From: Arachidicoccus rhizosphaerae
GTDB lineage: Bacteria; Bacteroidota; Bacteroidia; Chitinophagales; Chitinophagaceae
DNA length: 64,000 nucleotides
Assembly (NCBI RefSeq): GCF_900107765.1
Contig: NZ_FNQY01000001.1
Coordinates: 124,001-188,000 of the forward strand
Direction of reading: 5' to 3'
Below are positions 18,459 to 27,495 of this stretch, one piece after another (within the stretch, counting starts at the first letter, position 1; each line of letters begins with the position of its first letter). A program made the translations under genes and the position numbers. Below the pieces are notes generated by a model that was given only the letters and a program-made list of their open reading frames with translations, made no database searches and was not told where the DNA came from.

Positions 18459-19403
18459 ATGTCAATACCCGTTGTAGATCTCTCAGATTTTCTGGGAGTA
18501 GAACCCCTTGAAAAAGACGCATTTGTGCAAAAATTAGGCAAGGCCTACGAAGAAGTAGGTTTTGTAGCCGTTAAAAACCATGGTATTCCGCAGACATTAA
18601 TTGATGACTTATATAAATATGTCCAGGCTTTTTTCAGTCTGCCAACACAAATCAAACGCAGTTATGAAAAGCCGGAGCTGGCCGGACAAAGAGGGTATAC
18701 CAGCTTTGGGAAAGAACATGCAAAAGGCTTTGACGCCCCGGATCTCAAAGAATTTTTCCAGTATGGCCAGACCCTGGAGCCCAATTCCCCCAGCAACGAA
18801 AACTACCCACCCAATGTAGCCGTGGCGGAAGTCCCGGAGCTTGAGCCCACCCTATTTGAGACCTATCGTCATTTTGAAAAAAGTGGCAAGGCCTTATTAT
18901 CTGCCATTGCCCTTTACCTGGGTCTTAAGGAAGACTATTTTGACGAATTCGTTCTAAACGGCAATTCAATTATCCGCTGTATTCACTATCCGCCCATTAC
19001 CCAGGAGCCTAAAAGCGCCATCCGGGCAGAACAGCACGAAGATATCAATCTGATTACCTTACTGGTTGGCGCTTCGGCCGACGGACTGGAAGTCATGACC
19101 AAAGACGGGCAGTGGGTGCCTGCTACGGCGGCCCCAGATGAGATTGTCGTAAATGTCGGAGACATGCTTCAAAGGCTGACCAACAACAAACTTAAAAGCA
19201 CGACCCACCGGGTCGTGAATCCGCCCAGGGAAAAATGGAATACCAGCCGGTATTCAATCCCCTTTTTCCTGCATCCGGTCAGTGATATGAGCCTGGATTG
19301 CCTGGAAGGATGTGTAGATCAGGCACACCCCAGGGCCTATGCGTCCATTACCGCAGGCGGCTATTTAGATGAAAGGCTCAGGGAGATCGGCCTAAAAAAA
19401 TAA
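18459..19403 (+). CDS. 2-oxoglutarate/Fe(II)-dependent oxygenase, isopenicillin N synthase-like
   Basis: A 314-residue soluble dioxygenase. The N-terminal DIOX_N domain (about 4-110) starts IPVVDLSDF and has FVAVKNHGIP; the catalytic jelly roll (about 165-290) carries the iron triad H193, D195 and H250 (QHEDINLITLL and TTHRVV) and the co-substrate motif R264-x-S266 (SRYSIPFF). Those residues predict a 2-oxoglutarate-using enzyme rather than a true isopenicillin N synthase. Homologues in Bacteroidota are annotated only by family, and the substrate is unknown. It is a single-gene unit ending in a 17-bp hairpin. Confidence 0.9.
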   Translation: MSIPVVDLSDFLGVEPLEKDAFVQKLGKAYEEVGFVAVKNHGIPQTLIDDLYKYVQAFFSLPTQIKRSYEKPELAGQRGYTSFGKEHAKGFDAPDLKEFFQYGQTLEPNSPSNENYPPNVAVAEVPELEPTLFETYRHFEKSGKALLSAIALYLGLKEDYFDEFVLNGNSIIRCIHYPPITQEPKSAIRAEQHEDINLITLLVGASADGLEVMTKDGQWVPATAAPDEIVVNVGDMLQRLTNNKLKSTTHRVVNPPREKWNTSRYSIPFFLHPVSDMSLDCLEGCVDQAHPRAYASITAGGYLDERLREIGLKK

Positions 19404-19428
19404 CCCTCAGCAGGTATATTCAGACCTG

Positions 19429-19473
19429 TACACTAAAAAAGGGAGTGGCAGTGCCGCTCCCTTTTTTAGTGTA
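19429..19473. terminator. Bidirectional terminator between the oxygenase and M1 peptidase genes
   Basis: A perfect 17-bp inverted repeat (19429-19445 with 19457-19473) whose arms contain A6 and T6 runs, so a U-tract is made in either direction. It sits between convergent genes. Confidence 0.9.
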
Positions 19474-19518
19474 TAACCCATTGATATACTGGTAATATTA
19501 CCGAATTGTCCTTTGTAA

Positions 19519-21489
19519 TTATTTACTCCAGACATTGTTTTGCAGGTTTGCATCCGGCAGATCATGGTCCGGATCCAACTCTACCTTAGTAACCGGCGTT
19601 GTTGTATTTACTTTAAAGGTCCAGTCAGGGCCTCTTTGCCAGACTTCCACCGGCAACCTGAGGTTGGTCACCTGTCCATTTTGTTCGGTTACCCGGACAA
19701 TAACCGGCATGGCCATTCTTTGTTTATTCACCAGGGAGATCAAACAACCCTCTGCCGGATTATCAGATACCTGTCTGACCTCGCTAATGGCCTGATCCAG
19801 TTGCCAGGTCTTATAAATCCACTCCTTCCAGAACCAGTTCAGATCTTCTCCCGCCGCATTATTCATAAACCTGAAAAAGTCTTCCGGCTGCGGATGCTTA
19901 AAGGCCCAGGTCTGCACGTACTGTTTAAAGGCATAATCAAAACGCTCAGGACCCAGTACGACATTTCTTAATATCTTAAGGCCGGCGGCTGTTTTAAAAT
20001 AATATTCTCCGTAATTTCTGAGCCCCATATTCTCCGGAGCCGTAATCAGGGGGTCAGTGCTTGTTTTAAGCACACGGGACACCTGCATGATATCCCGGTT
20101 GGAGGTATCTCCATATTCTCCGCCATTAAACCAGTTGGAGGCAAAACTATTAATGAAGGTATTCATCCCCTCATCCATCCACATGAATCTTCTTTCATTG
20201 GTACCGACAATCATAGGAAACCAGTTATGCCCGATTTCATGGGTCACATCATGAAAGAGGTTGCCATCCTGTATGTTGTACATACAAAATACAATTCCCG
20301 GATATTCCATCCCCAGTGCCACGCCGGCAACAGCTGTCGCATTATCCCATGGAAATTCAAAATAATGCCTGGAATAAAATTCGATGCTTTGCTTCAGATA
20401 CTGAGTAGCCCTGCCGTAACGATGAACACCGTTGCTTTCTACCGGATACACCGCATTTGCCAGTCCCTTTCTGCCGGAAGGATAATTTACCCTGGCAGCG
20501 TCCCATATAAAGGCATTGGAGGCAGCCCAGGCAATATCTCTGGAGTTTTTCATTTTGAAATGCCAGGTCAGATTGCCGCTGGTTTTAGGCCGGGCGTCCG
20601 CTTTGCCGATTTCCTGCTCGCTGACAATGGTGACGGTACTATCCGAGCCTGCCGCCTTTTTAAGGCGCTCCTGCTGGGTTTTGGTTAATACCTCTCCCGG
20701 ATTTTGTAATATGCCGGAACCCGATACAATCATGGTGGCGGGCACCGTAACGTAATAATCAAAGTCTCCGTATTCCAGGTAAAACTCTCCGAGTCCCATA
20801 TAAGGCAAAGTATTCCAGCCCTTGATATCGTCATAAACGCACATCCTGGGATACCATTGTGCCAGTTCATATACTACACCGTTTTTGGTGTACAGCCGTC
20901 CCATTCTGTCCGCTCCGTAGCGGGGTATGGAAAAGGAATATTTCACTTTTACGTCAATCTGATCACCCTTCGGCCGGATGGTTACGGGCAGCTGCAGCTG
21001 CATTCTGTCATCAGAGATGACTGGCTTAACGGGATAGGTCTTTCCTTTATAGGTAATTTCAACCTGCTCAATATTTTCCCCTCCTTTGGTATAGCCTTTT
21101 ACATCAAAGCGGTCTCCGGAGACCGGTGTCGTGGCAGCCCCCCTGGAATTAGGGTGAAAGAGGTTCTGGTCAATCTGTAGCCAGAGATAACGTAAAGAAT
21201 CAGGGCTGTTATTCAGGTAATGAATCGTTACCTCACCGGACAAGGTGGTATCCTGTTCATTAAGGGTGGCATGGATTTCATAATCCGCCCGGTTTTGCCA
21301 ATAGGCCGGGCCGGGGACACCGCTGGCGCTGCGATACATATTACCTGAAGAAGTAAAGAAGCTCGGATCAAAGACCTCGTGTTGGTTGTAAACCGAGGCA
21401 GACTTCGTTTGCTCAGTTTGTCCTTGTCCCATAAAGGGAATAGCGGCCGAAGCGGCCATTAAAAATGCCAGCCGAAAAAAAACTTTCAT
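19519..21489 (-). CDS. M1-family zinc metallopeptidase (aminopeptidase N-like), secreted
   Basis: A 656-residue exported peptidase. A signal peptide (residues 1-24, ending FMGQGQ) is followed by the M1 N-terminal beta domain, a GMEYPG exopeptidase-type motif at 393-398 in place of GAMEN, the zinc motif H417-E418-x-x-H421 (HEIGHNWFP) and the third zinc ligand E440 in MDEGMNTFINSF. The C-terminal domain is short compared with E. coli PepN, as in many Bacteroidota secreted members. It would act in the periplasm or outside the cell on peptides. The gene is divergent from the glycosyltransferase gene across a 238-bp, hairpin-rich spacer. Confidence 0.92.
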   Translation of the reverse strand: MKVFFRLAFLMAASAAIPFMGQGQTEQTKSASVYNQHEVFDPSFFTSSGNMYRSASGVPGPAYWQNRADYEIHATLNEQDTTLSGEVTIHYLNNSPDSLRYLWLQIDQNLFHPNSRGAATTPVSGDRFDVKGYTKGGENIEQVEITYKGKTYPVKPVISDDRMQLQLPVTIRPKGDQIDVKVKYSFSIPRYGADRMGRLYTKNGVVYELAQWYPRMCVYDDIKGWNTLPYMGLGEFYLEYGDFDYYVTVPATMIVSGSGILQNPGEVLTKTQQERLKKAAGSDSTVTIVSEQEIGKADARPKTSGNLTWHFKMKNSRDIAWAASNAFIWDAARVNYPSGRKGLANAVYPVESNGVHRYGRATQYLKQSIEFYSRHYFEFPWDNATAVAGVALGMEYPGIVFCMYNIQDGNLFHDVTHEIGHNWFPMIVGTNERRFMWMDEGMNTFINSFASNWFNGGEYGDTSNRDIMQVSRVLKTSTDPLITAPENMGLRNYGEYYFKTAAGLKILRNVVLGPERFDYAFKQYVQTWAFKHPQPEDFFRFMNNAAGEDLNWFWKEWIYKTWQLDQAISEVRQVSDNPAEGCLISLVNKQRMAMPVIVRVTEQNGQVTNLRLPVEVWQRGPDWTFKVNTTTPVTKVELDPDHDLPDANLQNNVWSK

Positions 21490-21537
21490 TAATTAAAATT
21501 TAGAATTGCGTTATTACCTGCTTGCTATAAATATAGA

Positions 21538-21653
21538 CTGCCGGTAAACCGGCAGCCATACAAAGCAACTTGCGTGAACGAATATACGACAATCGATGAT
21601 TGTATGCATCAGGATTTTGAATAATCCGGCTGGCCAGCCGGTAATTATTTTTA
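21538..21653 (+). other. Candidate small structured RNA ending in a terminator hairpin
   Basis: Three stem-loops lie in the spacer between the divergent M1 peptidase and GT2 genes: CTGCCGGT/ACCGGCAG (21538-21555, perfect, 2-base loop), ACAATC/GATTGT (21589-21603) and the 16-base palindrome CCGGCTGGCCAGCCGG (21626-21641) followed by TAATTATTTTT. The last looks like a plus-strand terminator, yet no plus-strand gene lies upstream of it. A short transcript is one explanation; a protein-binding palindrome or relic is another. No clear promoter was seen. Confidence 0.3.
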
Positions 21654-21715
21654 AGGCCGGGATAATCCGGACCAATAATATCCTATGAAAAAGTCGCTAA
21701 CATCAAAACTACGCT

Positions 21716-21723
21716 TATTTTTG
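21716..21723 (+). promoter_or_regulatory. Putative -7 element for the GT2 gene, four bases before its ATG
   Basis: TATTTTTG fits TAnnTTTG and is followed by TGCC and the ATG at 21728, which implies a leaderless transcript. No clear -33 element was seen. Confidence 0.4.
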
Positions 21724-21727
21724 TGCC

Positions 21728-22855
21728 ATGATAATGTCGATGAGTCTGACGGGGTGGATCGTGCTGGGAATATTTGTAGTGGTAATCCTGATACAATTAG
21801 GATACTACTTATTGGTTTTCAGAAAATTAGCTTATTATACCCCCCGCCCTAAAAATAACAGTCAGGAATATGCCGTCTCGGCAATTATCTGTGCTAAAAA
21901 CGAGGCAGAAAACCTGGCCATGCACCTTCCCGGTGTTTTGGTGCAGGATTATCAATCGACCCATGAGATTATTGTGGTCAATGACAACTCTACAGATGAG
22001 ACCAAATATTTACTGGAAGAGTTCCAGAAACAATTTAAGGTATTAAATATCTTAACCCTGGTTCAGGAAGCTCAGGGAATTCCCGGTAAGAAATTCCCCT
22101 TATCGATGGGCATTAAGTCTGCCAAATACGAAGTGTTGCTCTTAACGGATGCGGACTGTGTGCCGGCTTCTGAGAAGTGGATGCAATTAATGCAAAGCGG
22201 ATACGACAAAGGCATTGATATCGTTTTAGGATACGGGCCTTATATCAGAAAAAAAGGAATGCTCAATCAGCTCATCCGCTTTGAGACCTTCCATACCGCC
22301 TTGCAATACCTGAGTTTCGCACTGGCAGGCCAGCCATACATGGGCGTAGGCCGCAACCTGTCCTATAAAAGAGAGCTTTTTTTAAAAAATAAAGGTTTTG
22401 CGTCCATCAACCATATCCCGGGAGGAGACGATGACCTGTTTATCAGTAAGGTGGCAAGTAAAAGCAATACCGCCATTATGATTGACCAGGAGGCCCACAC
22501 CCTCAGCGAACCACCGTTAACCTGGGGCGCCTGGATGAAGCAAAAAAACCGCCATTATACTACCGCCAAATACTATAAGCCGAAAATGAAATTTCTTTTA
22601 GGCCTGTATAGCGGATCCGGTTTTTTAGTGTATCCGGCCCTGGTGGCTGCGATGATCCTGTCCTGCTGGTGGCTCGCGCTTGGTATCTATGCCGTCCGGA
22701 TGACGGTGCTGGCTATCATCTGGAAAAAAGCTATGAAGCAGTTAAATGAACAGGACCTTTGGTCAAAATTCTTTATTTTCGACTTATGGATGTTCCTTTA
22801 TTACTTTATAATGGCGCCGGCTTTAATCAGAAAGCCGGAAAAGAAATGGAAATAG
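21728..22855 (+). CDS. Membrane-anchored family 2 glycosyltransferase
   Basis: A 375-residue GT-A-fold glycosyltransferase. An N-terminal membrane helix (about 9-30, LTGWIVLGIFVVVILIQLGYY region) precedes the catalytic domain (about 48-270): AVSAIICAKNEAENL at the nucleotide-sugar site, the VNDNSTDET motif, the LLLTDADCVP DxD-type motif, and a GGDDDLFISK motif near residue 238. Two or three membrane helices follow (about 290-370). The architecture matches processive or lipid-linked sugar transferases; donor and acceptor are unknown. ATGs at 21734 and 21740 are alternative starts. The histidine kinase gene follows after 61 bp and may be cotranscribed. Confidence 0.88.
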   Translation: MIMSMSLTGWIVLGIFVVVILIQLGYYLLVFRKLAYYTPRPKNNSQEYAVSAIICAKNEAENLAMHLPGVLVQDYQSTHEIIVVNDNSTDETKYLLEEFQKQFKVLNILTLVQEAQGIPGKKFPLSMGIKSAKYEVLLLTDADCVPASEKWMQLMQSGYDKGIDIVLGYGPYIRKKGMLNQLIRFETFHTALQYLSFALAGQPYMGVGRNLSYKRELFLKNKGFASINHIPGGDDDLFISKVASKSNTAIMIDQEAHTLSEPPLTWGAWMKQKNRHYTTAKYYKPKMKFLLGLYSGSGFLVYPALVAAMILSCWWLALGIYAVRMTVLAIIWKKAMKQLNEQDLWSKFFIFDLWMFLYYFIMAPALIRKPEKKWK

Positions 22856-22916
22856 CTCCTCTTTAAAGCCTGCTGGTCCAGTAATCATCTGACTCCTTAA
22901 ATGCAATATAAAATTC

Positions 22917-24254
22917 ATGAAAAAAGCGATACCCGTCAGTTTAATACTTGTAGCTCTGTCCTTGGTGGGATTTGTATTCCTACAGGTAAACTGGGTGGTG
23001 AATATCGTTCAAACCCAGGAGCAGAAAATATCGTTCAGGGTATTCAAGGGTGCGCAGGACGCGGCCGATTCTCTGGGCAAATACTCTGCAGCCGCCATGC
23101 GGTTGCGCGACCAGAGCCTTACCTTTCCTTTTAACGGCAATGCCCTGCCCAGCATTAAGGTCAACCAGCGCTTCTCTGAATCAGAGGTGAATCAGATCAT
23201 TCAAAAGGCACTGGCCCAAAACGAGGCAGACAAATATAAAATAGAATACGCCATTACCTATGGTCAGGGATCTTCCGGCATCCCGGAACAGATTACCCCT
23301 AATTTTGCAGCCCTGGCCCAGCAACTGGTAACCGATTCCGTATTAAGAGAAAATACACCCGCCCAGAGTTTTCCCATTGACGCCAGACAGGAAGACGGAT
23401 ATGTCACGGCCAACGAATTTCTGACGGTCTTCATTCCTGATCTGAACAGTCAGGCCTGGCAGTCCCTTACCTGGATTTTGTTTGGATCCGCCCTACTGAC
23501 CTTAATTACCATATCTGCCTTTTATCTGACCGTACGCACCATGTTGCAGCAGCGAAAACTTAGTAAGATCAAAAGTGATTTTATTAATAACATGACCCAT
23601 GAATTCAAGACGCCGCTGGCCACCATTTCACTGGCGGTAGATGCGCTGCAAAATGAAAAGGTCCAGGGCAATAAGGAAAAATCAGGGTATTTCAGCGGTA
23701 TTATCAAAGAAGAGAACCGCCGCATGAATAAACATGTAGAAACCATCCTGCAGGCAGCACTTATGGAAAAGCAGGAGTTGAACCTCAGAAAGGATGATTT
23801 ACACGTCCATGACCTGATCAGGCATCTGGTAGATAATTTCACGTTACAATTATATGATAAGTCCGGCGAGGTGGTCATGCATTTAAATGCCAGCAACGAT
23901 TTAATCAGAGGAGATGAAGTCCATATTAATAATCTACTGAACAACCTGATAGACAACGCTGTCAAATACTCCAAGTCAGATGTGCCGCCGCGGATTGTCA
24001 TTACCACTACCAATTCTTCCAAAAACCTCATTATACAGGTAAAAGACAATGGCATAGGGATGTCTAAGGAGTCCGTGAAACGCGTTTTTGAGAAATTCTA
24101 CCGGGCCCATACCGGTAATCTGCACAACGTAAAAGGTTTTGGTCTGGGTATGAGCTATGTAAAAGACATTATTGAAGGACATAACGGGAAGATCAAAGTG
24201 GATAGCACGCTGGGCAAAGGAACGACCTTTACGGTTGAGTTACCGCTCTCATAG
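22917..24254 (+). CDS. Sensor histidine kinase, orphan
   Basis: A 445-residue two-pass inner-membrane kinase. Membrane helix 1 is at about 5-27 and helix 2 at about 184-207, bracketing a periplasmic sensor of about 155 residues without a recognised domain. The HisKA domain has the phospho-accepting H228 in MTHEFKTPLATI; the HATPase domain shows the N box NLIDNAVKYSK, the G1 box DNGIGM and the G2 box GFGLGMSYV, ending GTTFTVELPLS. No response-regulator gene is next to it: downstream is glutamine synthetase, upstream the GT2 gene. The cognate regulator must be elsewhere in the genome. Confidence 0.93.
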   Translation: MKKAIPVSLILVALSLVGFVFLQVNWVVNIVQTQEQKISFRVFKGAQDAADSLGKYSAAAMRLRDQSLTFPFNGNALPSIKVNQRFSESEVNQIIQKALAQNEADKYKIEYAITYGQGSSGIPEQITPNFAALAQQLVTDSVLRENTPAQSFPIDARQEDGYVTANEFLTVFIPDLNSQAWQSLTWILFGSALLTLITISAFYLTVRTMLQQRKLSKIKSDFINNMTHEFKTPLATISLAVDALQNEKVQGNKEKSGYFSGIIKEENRRMNKHVETILQAALMEKQELNLRKDDLHVHDLIRHLVDNFTLQLYDKSGEVVMHLNASNDLIRGDEVHINNLLNNLIDNAVKYSKSDVPPRIVITTTNSSKNLIIQVKDNGIGMSKESVKRVFEKFYRAHTGNLHNVKGFGLGMSYVKDIIEGHNGKIKVDSTLGKGTTFTVELPLS

Positions 24255-24323
24255 AAAGGGAACTAAAAATAGCCTGTACAATATATAGCATTTTATTTTA
24301 TGTAAGTTTTTTTTGACTAACGA

Positions 24324-24355
24324 TTGTTATATCCAGTGGAATAGTTTTAATTTTG
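24324..24355 (+). promoter_or_regulatory. Promoter of the glutamine synthetase gene
   Basis: A TTG at 24324-24326 and TAATTTTG at 24348-24355 match the Bacteroidota -33/-7 consensus (TTG ... TAnnTTTG) with a 21-base spacer. The leader to the ATG at 24392 would be about 30 bases. Confidence 0.6.
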
Positions 24356-24391
24356 CGATATTAATTTATTTTTAATTCAAAAAATTAGTCA

Positions 24392-26584
24392 ATGTCCCTG
24401 AGATTTAACGCTATTAGTGCTTTGACCAGCGATAACACTGCAAAGGCAGGTGTCGCGGATACAAAAGTTACCGCTATTTTTGGAGAAAATGTATTTACAC
24501 TGGAAAAAGCCAGATCCTTTCTGAGCAACGAAGCTTATAAAAGTTTGCTTTCCAGTGTTCAAGGCGGAAAAAAAATCGACCGTAACCTGGCAGGTCAGAT
24601 CGCTACCGGAATTCGTGCCTGGGCAGAAAGCAAAGGTGTAACTCACTATACACACTGGTTTCAACCATTAACCGGAACAACTGCAGAAAAGCATGATTCC
24701 TTCTTTACCTTAAAAGGCGATGGTACACCTATCGAAGAATTTGATGGCGGTACCCTGATTCAGCAAGAGCCTGATGCCTCTTCTTTCCCTAACGGAGGTA
24801 TCCGTGCTACCTTTGAAGCCCGTGGTTATACCGCATGGGATCCTTCTTCTCCTGCATTTATCTATGAACTGAACGCAGGCAAGACCTTATGTATTCCAAC
24901 CATATTCGTATCTTATACCGGAGAATCTCTGGACTATAAAGCCCCTTTATTAAAAGCAGTTGAAGCTGTTTCTAAAGCAGCTGTGGAAGTGGCTAATCTG
25001 TTTGATAAAAGCATCAGCAAAGTAACACCTACCCTGGGTTGGGAACAGGAATATTTTGTTATTGATGAAGCCCTGGCCAATGCCCGCCCTGACCTGATCC
25101 AGGCAGGCCGCACGGTATTTGGTGCTGCACCTGCTAAAGGCCAGCAGCTGGATGACCACTATTTTGGTTCTATACCTGAAAGAGTATACGCCTTTATGCG
25201 TGACTTTGAAAACGAATCTTACAAATTAGGTATTCCTTTAAGAACCAGACACAATGAAGTAGCGCCTGCTCAGTTCGAAGCGGCTCCTATCTTTGAAGAA
25301 ATCAATATTGCCGTTGACCACAATATCCTGTTAATGGATGTAATGACCAGAGTGGCCAAAAGACATAAATTAAAGGTTTTACTACATGAAAAACCATTTG
25401 CCGGCATCAACGGTAGCGGTAAACATAACAACTGGAGTCTGGCAACCGATACCGGCATCAACCTGCTGGCACCCGGCAAGACCCCGAAAACCAACCTGTT
25501 ATTCTTAACTTTCTTCATCAATATCATCAAGGCCGTTCATGACCATGCGGACATCCTGAGAGCGTCCATCGCCTCTGCCAGCAATGACCACCGTCTGGGC
25601 GCCAATGAAGCACCTCCGGCCATCATTTCCGTATTCGTAGGCGAATACCTGGCTCAGGTATTAAACGATCTGGAAAAACGCGTAGGTGAGAAGTTTGACG
25701 AACAGGATGAAGCCATCTTAAAACTGGATCTGCACAGATCTATTCCTGAACTGTTACTGGATAACACGGACAGAAACAGAACCTCTCCATTTGCCTTCAC
25801 CGGTAATAAATTTGAATTCCGTGCAGTAGGCTCTTCTGCCAACTGCGCCAATGCAATGATTACCCTGAACACGATCATGGCCGACTCCCTGAAGAAATTC
25901 AAGGCGGAAGTTGATGAGCTGATCAAAGGTGGCAGCAAAAAAGAAATCGCTGTAATGCAGACCCTGCAGAAATACGTGGTTGAAAGCAAAAACGTACTCT
26001 TTGAAGGAGACGGATATAGCTTTGAGTGGGAAAAAGAAGCCGAAAAACGCGGCCTTCCGAATGTCAAAACCACTCCTTTGGCGCTCGATGCACTGTCTAC
26101 AGACAAGGCTAAAGAACTGTTCGAATCTAACGGCATCTACACACACCGTGAATTAGAAGCCCGTCATGAAATCGAGCTGGAAAACTATCTGAAAAAAGTA
26201 CAGATTGAAGGTCGTGTAATGGGAGACTTAGCCCTGAATCATATCATACCGGTAGCCGTTAATTATCAAAACACCCTGGCTCAGAACATCAAAAATCTGA
26301 AAGACCTGGGTCTGGAAGAAGCCAGCTACAGCGGCCAGCTGGAGTTACTGAACCGAGTTTCTACCCATATCAATGTGATCTACAAAAAGATCCATGAAAT
26401 GACGGAAGCCCGCAAAGTAGCCAATAACATCGAAAACATCCGTACCAGAGCCATCGCTTACGACAGCCAGGTAAAAGCACAGTTCTTCGATGAGATCCGT
26501 TATCATGTTGACAAGTTAGAACACCTCGTTGACAATGAAAAATGGACCCTTCCTAAGTACAGAGAAATGCTGTTACTCAGATAA
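24392..26584 (+). CDS. glnN: Glutamine synthetase type III
   Basis: A 730-residue GSIII, the long dodecameric form typical of Bacteroidota and cyanobacteria. It ligates ammonia to glutamate using ATP. Visible family features include the N-terminal FGENVFTLEKAR segment, THWFQPLTG, EAPPAIISVFVG, the HNEVAPAQFE motif (residues about 288-297), and EKPFAGINGSGKHNNWS, which supplies ATP and glutamate ligands. The C-terminal extension of GSIII (about 560-730, helical, EARHEIELENYLKKVQ) is complete. A consensus promoter lies upstream and a likely hairpin terminator downstream, so it is monocistronic. The codon choice is more regular than in neighbours, fitting strong expression. Confidence 0.96.
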   Translation: MSLRFNAISALTSDNTAKAGVADTKVTAIFGENVFTLEKARSFLSNEAYKSLLSSVQGGKKIDRNLAGQIATGIRAWAESKGVTHYTHWFQPLTGTTAEKHDSFFTLKGDGTPIEEFDGGTLIQQEPDASSFPNGGIRATFEARGYTAWDPSSPAFIYELNAGKTLCIPTIFVSYTGESLDYKAPLLKAVEAVSKAAVEVANLFDKSISKVTPTLGWEQEYFVIDEALANARPDLIQAGRTVFGAAPAKGQQLDDHYFGSIPERVYAFMRDFENESYKLGIPLRTRHNEVAPAQFEAAPIFEEINIAVDHNILLMDVMTRVAKRHKLKVLLHEKPFAGINGSGKHNNWSLATDTGINLLAPGKTPKTNLLFLTFFINIIKAVHDHADILRASIASASNDHRLGANEAPPAIISVFVGEYLAQVLNDLEKRVGEKFDEQDEAILKLDLHRSIPELLLDNTDRNRTSPFAFTGNKFEFRAVGSSANCANAMITLNTIMADSLKKFKAEVDELIKGGSKKEIAVMQTLQKYVVESKNVLFEGDGYSFEWEKEAEKRGLPNVKTTPLALDALSTDKAKELFESNGIYTHRELEARHEIELENYLKKVQIEGRVMGDLALNHIIPVAVNYQNTLAQNIKNLKDLGLEEASYSGQLELLNRVSTHINVIYKKIHEMTEARKVANNIENIRTRAIAYDSQVKAQFFDEIRYHVDKLEHLVDNEKWTLPKYREMLLLR

Positions 26585-26620
26585 TCAATTGTTTCTTAGC
26601 GTTAGATCCAACATACCAAG

Positions 26621-26662
26621 TAAATGCCGGCCGCTTAATTGCGTGTCGGCATTTATGCTTTT
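26621..26662 (+). terminator. Probable terminator after glutamine synthetase
   Basis: TAAATGCCG (26621-26629) pairs with CGGCATTTA (26647-26655); the T-run after it is short (TGCTTTT), so strength is uncertain. Confidence 0.6.
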
Positions 26663-26720
26663 AAACCCGGCAGCTTCCTTCAAAACCTATTTTTATGGCT
26701 TAATTTGGCAGTCTATAGCT

Positions 26721-26728
26721 TAACTTTG
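26721..26728 (+). promoter_or_regulatory. Putative -7 element for ksgA, four bases before its ATG
   Basis: TAACTTTG fits TAnnTTTG; CGGC and the ATG at 26733 follow directly, implying a leaderless message. A TTTG at 26704-26707 is closer than the usual -33 spacing. Confidence 0.4.
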
Positions 26729-26732
26729 CGGC

Positions 26733-27491
26733 ATGCAAGATTATACCCTTAAAAAGTCGCTGGGCCAGCATTTTTTAAAGGATGAAAAAATCCTTGAAAA
26801 AATCATGCAGGCACTCAGCCAAACTTCCTTTACCAGACTGCTTGAAGTCGGGCCGGGCGGTGGCGCGCTGACAAAACATTTGTTGCAACTGCAGGGTATT
26901 GAATTTAAAGCGGTAGAGCTGGATGAGGAAAAAGTGGTATATCTGGAGAAAACCTATCCGGATATTCAGGGTAAGCTGATTCATCAAAGCATCCTGGAGA
27001 CAGCCCCCCCTTTTGAAGCGCCCTTTACCGTTATCGGTAATTTTCCCTATAACATTTCTTCTCAGATCCTTTTTAAGGTCCTGGACTGGAAAGAGCTGGT
27101 ACCTTCTGTATTTGGCATGTTCCAAAAAGAAGTAGCCCAAAGAATTGCTTCCAAAGAAGGCTCTAAAGACTACGGCATTTTAAGTGTGCTCATCCAGGCA
27201 CATTATGAAGTCACCTATCTGTTTGATGTTCCTGCTTCGGCCTTTAATCCGCCACCTAAAGTTATCAGCGGTGTTATTGAACTAAAAAGAAGAGAAACGA
27301 CTGAGGCCGTAGCCAGCGATAAAAAATTTAAGCTGCTGGTTAAAACAGCATTTAACCAGCGCCGCAAAATGCTGCGCAATGCAGTCAAGGGTTTGTTTGA
27401 CCCGGAATACTTAAAAGACGAAATTTTTAATAAACGTGCAGAACAGCTCAGTGTGGCCGATTTTGCCCGACTTACTTTTAAAATGCAATAA
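26733..27491 (+). CDS. rsmA: 16S rRNA dimethyladenosine transferase KsgA/RsmA
   Basis: A 252-residue SAM-dependent methyltransferase that dimethylates the two adjacent adenines near the 3' end of 16S rRNA. It begins [15 protein letters not shown], has the SAM motif [12 protein letters not shown], the catalytic [10 protein letters not shown] (motif IV), FQKEVAQRI, and the NPPPK-like [12 protein letters not shown] segment; the C-terminal helical domain has [13 protein letters not shown]. Length is at the short end of the usual range. The dehydrogenase gene starts five bases after its stop, so the two form an operon. Confidence 0.96.
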   Translation: MQDYTLKKSLGQHFLKDEKILEKIMQALSQTSFTRLLEVGPGGGALTKHLLQLQGIEFKAVELDEEKVVYLEKTYPDIQGKLIHQSILETAPPFEAPFTVIGNFPYNISSQILFKVLDWKELVPSVFGMFQKEVAQRIASKEGSKDYGILSVLIQAHYEVTYLFDVPASAFNPPPKVISGVIELKRRETTEAVASDKKFKLLVKTAFNQRRKMLRNAVKGLFDPEYLKDEIFNKRAEQLSVADFARLTFKMQ

Positions 27492-27495
27492 TAAA

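Noticed and set aside
22901-23134. Overlapping frame at the start of the histidine kinase
   Set aside because: It is out of frame with the kinase and has no recognisable features; the kinase start at 22917 gives a proper signal-anchor helix.
23522-24055. A 177-codon minus-strand open frame
   Set aside because: It is antisense to the kinase domain of the histidine kinase and reads as low-complexity serine/leucine-rich sequence.
25654-26146. Two long minus-strand frames
   Set aside because: Both are antisense to the glutamine synthetase gene, which is complete and well supported.
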